Both the position numbers and the translations under genes were made by a program. From Orychophragmus violaceus (Eukaryota; Streptophyta; Magnoliopsida; Brassicales; Brassicaceae): a stretch of DNA of 64,000 bases. Location: positions 55,758,500-55,822,499 of the forward strand of contig CM058233.1 of the NCBI GenBank assembly GCA_030180135.1. Reading direction: 5' to 3'. Below the pieces are notes generated by a model, which had not been told where the DNA came from, made no database searches, and saw nothing but the letters and a program-made list of their open reading frames with translations. Below are positions 56,160 through 64,000 of this stretch, in pieces (the first letter of the stretch is position 1; each line of letters begins with the position of its first letter).

Positions 56160-56370
56160 TTTTCTCTAGTTCTACCCAGTTTTACCAATTTTACTTAACT
56201 AGTTTTACCCAGTTTTATTTAACTAGTTTTATCCAGTTTTACTCAGTAACAGTCCCAACCGTATATTGAACTAGTTATACTCAGTTTTACTGAGTTTTAT
56301 TGAGTTTTACTTGTTTTACTGAGTTTTACTAGTTTTACTGGGTTTTACTGGGTTTTACCAGTTTTGCTCA
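56160..56370. repeat. Tandem motif cluster 2 (AGTTTTACY)
   Basis: Some 15 units such as AGTTTTACC, AGTTTTATT, AGTTATACTC and AGTTTTACT lie between the GRF gene and the 3' end of the DUF1985 gene. They are spaced about 10-11 bp apart, broken once by TAACAGTCCCAACCG. Confidence 0.88.
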
Positions 56371-56508
56371 GAGACATTTTAAAACATAGATATAATTAAC
56401 CAAACATCCAGTTGTTAAGCACTGTACTTACACCCAAGAAGGTTCAAAAAACAAACAACCAACACACAATTAAAAAAAAAAACAAAAGTCATGACATCCA
56501 ACCAAGTC

Positions 56509-58684
56509 CTAATCCCTCCTCGACCTTGTGTTACGCTTCTCAGTTACATTGGATGTATCCCCCACTTTCCGTTTTCCAGATGCCTTCTCTGACGCTTTCT
56601 TCTCTGCCTCGGTCTTCTGGAGCTTTTCCTGGACCTGCAATCAGATGATACAATTAGAATACAGCTTTGCTAAGTATTTTCATTAATATTTGAAACTATT
56701 TTTACCATTTGTGTTTCTAATTCTTTCATATGATCCATGTATTCTTTAATGGGTTTGACTTTCTTATCCATCTCGTCAAACTTCCCATACAACATCTTAA
56801 ATCCATCTTCCATCGTTTTCTGCATCCCTTTCATGATCGCAACAAGTTTGCTAGGATTAGGATTCGAAGTTCCAGGTACATCAATGGCAACATGTCTCTT
56901 TTCCTCAGGTTTTTTGAGCTGTTCCTCCTCTGCATGCCAGGCAGCCTTCGCTTCATCATACATCTCCTGAAAATAGACCTTCTTCCCAGCCAAAATAAGC
57001 TTTATCCAACTCTGAAAAACATGATCGTCGAGATTATGGACATCGCTTTCTTCATAGATACGCTCAAGAAGAGCATCTTCATGTCCATCTCGAGTTGGCA
57101 GGATGTTGTCAATGCCCTAAGTACACTCAGTCTTAGCAAGTTCTTCATTGATCCTTGAAAGAGGAAACCCTTTCATTGAGTTACTCTTGAATTGCGCCTA
57201 GCACGTCCTGGGACAATTATGGTCTGCCCCTACAACTGGCTCGCGGAAACTACTCCCTAGCTCTGGAATTGCCTCAAAGGCTAACAGCTATACAACAACA
57301 CACATATGGTATATTAGTTAGATATTAGCACAAGAACAATTACTCAAACAAAAATTTAAAAGTACATACCTCCAAAGGGATACAGAAACCGGGAATCGGC
57401 CACTATTTGTTCTCCTTGACAACCCCTTTAAAGTGGTCCATTGTGTGAGAGATCTCACCGACCATATGATCATAGAACAATCTGCCCCAAGGAAAACTCC
57501 GACATAAGTCAAGATCATCGACATCTCTGAGGAAAAAATCTACCACCGGAGTAGCATCGTTTCCAGATTTCGTCTGGCGGATGAGGACGCTGCAACGGAA
57601 GTAAAGAATGATCATCTGCAGTCTATCTCGATTAGATCCCATCCCCTCGAGCTTCTTTTTCACATCTTGAAATCTAACTATCGAGTTCCCAAAATGTTTC
57701 CTCACAAACTTAAGGCCACCCAAATGCTTGTAGTCAACCGGGTAGTTGCGGCAGTCTAATCCGGATATAAGTGCATGCTCCCTCAGTCCATAACATATCG
57801 GAACACCGTAGACCACGAACCAGACTTCCATCCTCTTCTCGATGTAAACGGTTCGCAGGAGTAGCATCAACATGCCCATCAGCTTGTGGTTTCCTCGTTT
57901 CGCCAGGTTAAATATATGTTGGAAATGCGGATGCTCTACAAGCCATTTCCTCTCAGTAGTCGTTAGCTTAGGCTGCAAAGAATCAAGCATGGCCAGAAAA
58001 TCAACAACGAAGCACCGCGTCGATATCTTTATTTTTTTCTTGTGCTCCGTAGCGGGGAAGTACATTCTCAGAGGTTGCATTGCTGTCATTTCATCACCGA
58101 ATTCCTGCAAAAAACAGTTTTACCAAGTTATTCCAGTAATACAATGTCTAGTTTTACAAAGTTATACATAGTTTTACCCAATTTTACCAGTTTTACTTAA
58201 CTAGTCTTTCTCAGTTTTACCAGTTTTATTTTATTAGTTATACTCAGTTTTAACAGTTGTACTTAACTGGTTTTACTAAGTTTTACCAGTTTTACTTGTT
58301 AGTTATACTCAGTATTACCAGTTATACTTAAATGGTTTTACCCAGTTTTACTAGTTTTACCTAACTAGTTATACCGAGTTGTACTAGTTTTACTAAACTA
58401 GTTAAACTCAGTTTTACCAGTTTTACGTAACTAATTATACAGAGTTGTGCCAGTTTTACTAAACTAGTTATACCATTTTACCTAATTAAATGGGTATAAT
58501 ACTTACCGATTGGGAGCTGCCGTCAGATTCCGATTCCACATCATCGTCTTCTTCGGATACATCCTTGTTTGTCTCCGAGACTCTCAAGTTCGGTCTCGGT
58601 TGCTGGGAATCGACCTCGTCGCCGTCATCTGTACTCTCTGTCGCGTCGTCATAATCTTCATCATCTTCTACTTCACTCCCATAC
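56509..58684 (-). pseudogene. DUF1985 (VANC-like) gene, four exons, three stops, 5' end lost
   Basis: Exons, minus strand: 58684-58507 (acidic, cut by LTR H), 58104-57370, 57287-56706, 56634-56509 (TAG). All junctions are GT-AG and in phase. Exon 2 has the DUF1985 core (RMEVWFVVYGVPICYGLREH, ALISGLDC). Exon 3 reads LLAFEAIPELGSSF and ILPTRDGHEDALLERIYEES. Exon 4 is basic (KRKVGD, KRNTRSRRD). In-frame TAGs occur at 57405-57403, 57200-57198 and 57119-57117. There is no Ulp1 protease. DUF1985 proteins without Ulp1 include the VANC anti-silencing factors of VANDAL elements, which remove DNA methylation from their own element. That role is inferred. Confidence 0.8.
58111..58490. repeat. Tandem motif cluster 3, in intron 1 of the DUF1985 gene
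   Basis: About 30 units over 380 bp: AGTTTTACC, AGTTTTACTTA, CTAGTTATACTC, CAGTATTACC and near forms, mostly 10-11 bp apart. Some fall into a longer period of about 33 bp. It nearly fills the intron. Confidence 0.9.
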
Positions 58685-59839
58685 TGATAGGTCAAAGTTA
58701 TATCCCTATTCTACTGCAAGTGCATAGTTATGCGAATGTAGTATTCAGGGTATCGTATCCACAAGGACTTAAGATTCACGCGATAGATTATGAGTAGTCG
58801 AATTAAGCTAAGCGAAACAGATTGTAAGGCAGTAAACAAGGAGCAAGTAAACGAGTGCAATGAGGCGAGTGTAGGCAATTAGCGAAGCGTCAGGTTTCAG
58901 GAAGTTCTCAGGAAATCAGGATATCAGATAACAAACAATCAGGATTCAATCTATTAGCGTTCTTGAACTAGAATCACAGAAGTAAAACTAACCAGCTCTC
59001 GCTGCGATAATTATCTATGTCTAACAACCTAGCAAGCCAACTCTCATTGCGAATGCTAGAGTTCTAAACATGCATTAGTTCCAAGTTCGTTCGTTCACAA
59101 TTCCTCTAGATCAAATCTCTTTGCGAATAGATAAATTGCTCACCTAAATCCTTTCTAGCTAATTAACCAACTCTCGTTGTGAAAATCAACCTAATATCAG
59201 TAATCTAAATGGCCAGTTCAGATTAAGCGTTAAGAACGATTTAGATGAAGAACTAGATGATGAATCCAAATTAATCAATTACTCTAACATTCCTTGAAAT
59301 CCTTAACGAGAATCCCTAACCTAACATGAGATCTACTCAGACATATCAATCATCACAAAAACATGTCGAAATAGATATCATATATAAAACCAAAAGAGTA
59401 AGAACAGGGGTTCGAAATCTCCTCTCTTTCGAGAACAAGACCAGCCCCAAATCTCTTAATCTAATAGAATAGTGTGTAGGATAAAACTTATCCTAACAAA
59501 TGGCTGTAAAACCTAATTAATAGCTAAAACATGTTTTGGGCCTTCTTGTAAATATGGAAAACTTATGGGTAAATCTTGCAAATCTCCAAAAGCTATATTT
59601 TTGATGCGCAGGAATTTCGTCCTTTAGTGGTGTCGACCGACACCAAGTGAAGACGCACCCAATGAACTCTGTGAAATCCATGTATGCTGCCAAATCACTC
59701 AGAAAGCTCCCATAATCTCCAGATAAGCTCCAAACGTGCTAAAACCTATAAAACACCTAAAGGACCCGAAAGACTCTATAAAAGACTCGATTATGTACAT
59801 ATATCATGGCTCAAAACACCTAAGAACCATGATATATCA
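58685..59839 (-). repeat. 3' LTR of gypsy H
   Basis: 1155 bp; on the minus strand it begins TGATATATCATGG and ends GACCTATCA. It is clearly homologous to the LTRs of D and C, with many substitutions. Confidence 0.9.
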
Positions 59840-61143
59840 ACTCCCCCACACTTAGCCTTTTCTTTCCCTCAAGCAAATAAAGAACCAAAGCAATGAGAAA
59901 GAGGTTTGAAAACACAGAAACTCATTTCGTCTTAGGAACATTCGCATTCACATTCACTTAGTGAGTCACTGAAAACATCCCTAGATCAAGACCACAATGT
60001 ACTTCCCCCACACTTAGCAACTGTCCCAAGTAAACTCCACAATCAAGACAGAGCATCCAAATTCACCACACTAACCTCTGTGTACAATTAAGTGTGGTCT
60101 CACAAAGGGAGTATCGATCAGAGGACACATGGACTCAACCCACCAAACTGTCGGTTTCTGGTTCCTTTCTTCTCTCTTTCTCCCTTAGCAACTGATTTTT
60201 CCCCACTGGGTATCATTTTATTTTTTCTATCAGTGCTCTTCCCTTTTTATCCGGGGTGTACTTTGGACATATTTCCATGGATACACAGGAGGTAATAGGG
60301 GTCTCTACCACTCCCATGACCACTTCGAAGCTACTAGCTTATCCGCAGTTTACTTCTTTTTACTTTCAAAGGAGGGGAGAAGGGAACCATACTCAGACAG
60401 GATTATAGGCTGTGTCAGGCACATCAGAGGATTCCGATCCAGAGATACCAAGCCCCTAAGTGAGAAATTAAGTCAAGATTAGAGGTGAAGTTAGTAGTGG
60501 ATCCTCTCAATACCTGAGAAGATATAGGTGTCCTTGGTAGGTTGATCCGTGTGTGGCTTTCTAACTGTCATAGAGCTACTATAGGTTTGTCCAATGGTCA
60601 CTTAGTTCCTGTTCCAGCGAAAATTTCCTCGAAAAATCATAGTTCCAACTGATTTTGACTCAATAAAACAGTTATTGAAAACATAGGACTGACACTAAGA
60701 AAAGAGAACACAATGTCAGTAACCACCTCCCCCACACTTAGATTGCACTGTCCCCAGTGCAATCGCAGCTTGGGTTCGGGAGAACAAGGTATAACCAGCG
60801 AAAAGTTCGGAAAATCAGAAAGCTTACCTGCTAACGTGGTCAGTGTCGACCGACACACAACCAGTTTCGAACGACACAAGGCTTTGGTCGACACAAATCT
60901 GATCCGAATCAAGCGTCCTCGATTATGGTCCGCGTTTTCGCGTTTGGTGTCGACCGACACTAGTTTGGTGTCGATCGACACTGCTGTCTGCAATCATGTT
61001 CATCACGTTATGAAACACCAAAAACCAGAAAAATCAAAGTAACCAAAACCAAAAATCAAAAAGAAAAGAAAAACTTACCCAACAGTGGGTTGCCTCCCAC
61101 TCAGCGCTTGTTTTTAGTCATTAGCTTGACTATGGGTAGGAGA

Positions 61144-61593
61144 TCAGACTCTTGGGGGGTTCAACAGAGGATGTGAGTGCCTCTGCGAAAGTCTCATCAT
61201 CCATGGTGGTGTGTAAGCGGTTGCAGCATTAGACCGTAAAAGGAACGAGGGAATAGAGTCAGGGCGGGAGCGTAGCTTCCCTGCATTCACATTAATGCGG
61301 TTAGGAGGATTGAGTTTAGAGGATGCATACCTTCGCTTTGGTGGATGTCTGATGTTTGGAGCTTTCTGCTTATGAGCAGTTGCAGGTTCTGAAGATGTTA
61401 GAGTAGATTCCTGAGGAACCATCATCTTCTTCTCTCCATTATCAGACACTGTAGCCTCACAAATCTGAGATTCTTGTTCCAGCTGAACACTGAAGGCTTG
61501 ACCATCAATTGTGGGTTTTCGCAGCTTATCCATCTTGAAGTGCAGAGGCTTACACTTACATCTTGATAGTGATGGTAAAGCTCCTTTCCCCAT
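61144..61593 (-). pseudogene. C-terminal remnant of Gag-Pro of gypsy H
   Basis: Reads KPLHFKMDKLRKPTIDGQAF and ends AATAYTPPWMMRLSQRHSHP and NPPRV. This corresponds to the last about 100 residues of the protein of C (MDKLRKPLIDGQTF, SATAYSPPWMRRLEQR). The intervening text differs. The first few residues are not similar and mark the truncation. No protease active site is present. Confidence 0.82.
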
Positions 61594-61604
61594 CTAAACA
61601 TTGA

Positions 61605-63543
61605 CAAAAGAAGCCAAGGAAAAATTATTGAAATGTGTGAAAGATGCGGTAAAATTTCCAGATGGTTAGACATCAGACTTAGCTAGTTGTGCTGATATGG
61701 TTAATGAAAAGTGTTCGGGCATGAAGAGTCATGACTGTCATGTTTTTATGGAGAGGCTTCTTCCATTTATCTTCACGGAACTCCTAGATCAGAACGTGCA
61801 CCTTGTGCTATTAGGTACTAATACTTATATTTTTGGTTAATACAACACATTTCTAAGACTGATATTTTATAATAACTATATTCCTTAATAATATTGTAGG
61901 GATTGGAGGATTTTTTCGTGACTTATGTTCAAGAAATTTGCAGAAAGTCACGTCCAAATTCTAAAGCAAAATATAGTTCTACTCATATGTAATTTGGAAA
62001 AGATCTTTCCGCCTTCATTTTTCTACGTGATGGAGCATCTGCCTATACATCTCCCTAACAAAGCTGAATTAGGAGGTCCTATGCAGTATAGATGGATGTA
62101 TCCTTTTGAAAGGTTTTTCAAAAATTTGAAAGGAAAAGCGAAGAACAAAAGATATGCAGCACAATCGATTGTTGAATCGTATATCAATGACAAAATTTCC
62201 TTCTTCTCAGAGCACTACTTTGACGCACATATACAAACAAAATCAAGGTAAACGCTATAGCTAATTTCATTTGCTACAGGTATATACAAATATATGTGAA
62301 TTCTAATGCGAATTACGTTTCATTGTGTAGATTAACAAGATTCGATGAAGGTGAAGCCCCCGTATATCATGTCGATGGAGTACCTGATATTTTTTTGTCA
62401 CGTAGGTCGTCCAAGTGGAGAAATACACCAAATATGGCTTTCAGAGAAGGACTATCAATGTGCACATACATATGTTCTCCGAAATTGTGATTATTTTCAT
62501 CCGTTTGAAAGGTATAAGTTGGAATTTATAAAATTTTGTTTCATAATAATGTGTTTTAATTTCTCATCTATGTCTTCGTCTTATATAGTATGTTCGAAGA
62601 GTATATTTCTGCAAAATATCCAGGACTCTCTGAAAAAGAAATGGATGTGATAAGAGCCGACGAATATTCTACATGGGTGAAAAACTATGTATGTCTAAAA
62701 AAACCTTTGCAAGTTTCGTGTGTATTACATATTATGGACACGTGATAATGGCTACCTATATGCAGGTTAAGTACTGGAACACCATAAATCTGTTTCCTCC
62801 TTGGGTGAAAGAGATCGTGAATGGGCCCGTGAATAAAGCCAAAACATGGCCTATCTATTTCACAAGAGGATATTTGTTTCATACACATAATCACAGCGAG
62901 GGACAGAAGACATGTAAGTATGGAGTATGTGTAAAAGGAGAGAATTATTTGAATGCAACAGATGAAGCAGATTTCTATGGGACCTTAACCGATATCATAC
63001 AACTTGAGTATGAGGGGATAATTGATTTGAAAATCACACTTTTTAAGTGTGACTGGTATGATCCTGTTATTGGTAGAGGCACTCGGAGGAATAATGGTGG
63101 TGTTGTTGACGTTCTTTCATCGAGGAGATACAATAAATACGAACCATTTATTCTAGGTACATTTACATATATATATATATATATGCGAATAATAATCATA
63201 TATTAACGTATTTATATATATGTGCAGCCTCTCAAGCGGATCAAGTTTGTTATATCCCGTATCCGTACACAAAGAAGCCAAGGCAATCGTGGCTCAATGT
63301 TATAAAAGTAAATCCAAGAAGTTATATTTCAGGAGAGTACGAAGCAAATGAACCAACTCTTTTGCAACAAGAAAACGATGATGGTGTACTTTTGACTACA
63401 TTTGACGATATCGAAATCGAAAATGTGGTTCAAGATGTAAATTCATTATATCTTGATTATGATGTTGGTGATGCAGAACAAGATGATGAATTTCAATGTA
63501 GCATATCATCGTCCGATGATGAAGATGACAGAGAATTGTACTA
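61605..63543 (+). pseudogene. CACTA (En/Spm) TNPD-type transposase, C-terminal half
   Basis: Reads KDAVKFPDG and MVNEKCSGMKSHDCHVFMER. After an intron (about 61815-61900) come IGGFFRDLCSRNLQ and, one frame on, ICNLEKIFPPSFFYVMEHLP and MYPFERFFKNLKGKAKNKRY (DUF4218-type region). Then, across further introns, IWLSEKDYQCAHTYVLRNCD, VKYWNTINLFPPWVKEIVNG and ADFYGTLTDIIQLEYEGIID (DUF4216-type region) follow. The acidic end is SSDDEDDRELY, stop at 63541-63543. The catalytic N-terminal half is missing. At least one frameshift (near 61945) is present. It could come from the autonomous partner family of the two CACTAs above. Confidence 0.85.
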
Positions 63544-64000
63544 GTTAAACTTCAATATAACAAATCTTTCAAGTTTTACCATTAAATTTTGTTTAGCTAA
63601 TTCAAATTTTAAAATCATGTTTAAATTTATTAATATCAACCAAAAAGTTTAATTAATAGAAATTTGGCCAAATAAAAGTGTTAGGAAAAAAAAATTGCCT
63701 TGTTGCTACTTCAGCTTCTTTATGTGTATTAATCATCTTCATTTCTCTGCGTTGAAACTGATCATATGTTTATAGTTACATATGGTGTGAGCTTGATTGC
63801 TTTCTGTGTTTGTTTGGTATCGATTGTTGCTTATCCATTCTCCCCTATAGATTTATCTTCAGTTGATCTCCTTACAAGCTTCTTGCTGCTTATCCATCTC
63901 TCGTTGACCTCACCAGTCTTCTCTCATTTTTTGCTGCTTTATATATATGTGCAGCCTCACCAGTATTCATCTGCTTTATGTGTGTGACAAACCTTGTTAT
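63544..64000. other. Downstream of the transposase remnant, nothing recognised
   Basis: AT-rich, with possible poly(A) signal-like words. The open stretches here show no similarity that I recognise. Confidence 0.5.

Larger units (their letters stand above)
26286..58684. mobile_element. VANDAL/Mutator-like element, decayed, host to nested insertions
   Basis: The original parts are a repeat cluster (26286-26505), transposase (26587-27662 and 51350-52598, plus), an intact GRF zinc-finger gene (55612-56068, plus), another cluster (56160-56370), and a DUF1985 gene (58684-56509, minus) with a third cluster in its intron. Without insertions this is about 6.5 kb. Three-gene content with a MuDR transposase and a DUF1985 gene matches Arabidopsis VANDAL elements (vanA, vanB, vanC). 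VANDALs lack long TIRs, which fits my failure to find ends. Assigning all parts to one element is an inference from order, shared repeats and proximity. Confidence 0.65.
58685..61600 (-). mobile_element. Gypsy element H, C-like, 5' truncated
   Basis: On the minus strand: end of Gag-Pro, 3' region, purine tract, 3' LTR (59839-58685). It is related to C and D but more diverged, and uses the GTGTCGA-armed form of the CGATCG words (59628-59650, 60838-60985). It keeps the stem (61084-61101) and three purine words (about 60729, 60004, 59842). The break near 61590-61610 joins it to CACTA transposase text. Its other end enters exon 1 of the DUF1985 gene. Confidence 0.88.

Noticed and set aside
58111..58490. 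Regular repeats resembling a CRISPR array
   Set aside because: Plant nuclear DNA; units are 10-11 bp without unique spacers, and similar clusters recur within the same transposon.
58486..58695. Short acidic open frame with its own ATG near 58695
   Set aside because: The ATG comes from the end of the gypsy H LTR. The acidic text is the truncated first exon of the DUF1985 gene.

Overview
This is plant nuclear DNA, most probably from a Brassicaceae species close to Arabidopsis. Recognisable host exons (2-Cys peroxiredoxin, fimbrin, reticulon, ATXR6-type SET protein, FtsZ2, TOR, Aux/IAA, STRUBBELIG-family LRR) read very like the Arabidopsis proteins and are split by GT-AG introns. The transposon families present are those of Brassicaceae pericentromeres. 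I find no intact single-copy host gene. Essentially the whole window is nested transposons.

Layout. 1-6098: a Ty1/copia element (A, minus strand) with an uninterrupted gag-pol frame that leaves the window at its left edge. It sits in a Ty3/gypsy LTR fragment. 6099-9400: that LTR fragment, a piece of MULE transposase, then the 3' end and LTR of another gypsy element (E). 9796-12255: a decayed gypsy element (F). 12256-14003: mostly unassigned, with one REVEILLE/LHY-type MYB exon, followed by a 175-bp hairpin MITE. 14180-24725: an LTR element (G, minus) that codes only for Gag. Its gag frame is split by a 6.0-kb CACTA element (16643-22672, TSD TGC) carrying exon-intron pieces of at least five host genes. 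24726-26285: AT-rich, no gene seen.

26286-58684 is one decayed VANDAL/Mutator-like element, opened up by later insertions. It holds a MuDR-type transposase pseudogene, an intact small GRF zinc-finger gene, a DUF1985 (VANC-like) pseudogene, and three non-coding clusters of a 10-11 bp AGTTTTAC-type repeat. Inside its transposase gene (TSD GGAAC) lies gypsy D (27663-51349, minus). D itself contains gypsy C (33780-40454, plus, TSD TAGAA, Gag-Pro only) and copia B (42568-49777, plus, TSD CTCGC, Gag only). A second gene-capturing CACTA (52703-54961, TSD TAA) lies between the VANDAL transposase and the GRF gene. It carries pieces of TOR, an Aux/IAA and an SRF receptor kinase. A truncated C-like gypsy (H, 58685 to about 61600) cuts the VANC-like gene. 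A CACTA TNPD-type transposase pseudogene follows (about 61605-63543).

How the parts relate. A and B share LTR type, PBS and leader structure, and A has the polymerase functions that B has lost. C and D share LTRs, PBS, 5' gag and 3' region, and only D-type elements carry RT, RNase H and integrase. The two gene-carrying CACTAs lack a transposase. Autonomous and dependent partners therefore sit together. Two signals stand out. One is a family of CGATCG-centred palindromic words placed at corresponding positions across the gypsy elements. The other is the VANDAL-type module, in which a VANC-like gene occurs with a tandem motif close to, but not the same as, the described VANC21 target. All identities come from reading the sequence and remembered family features. 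No alignment or database search was run.
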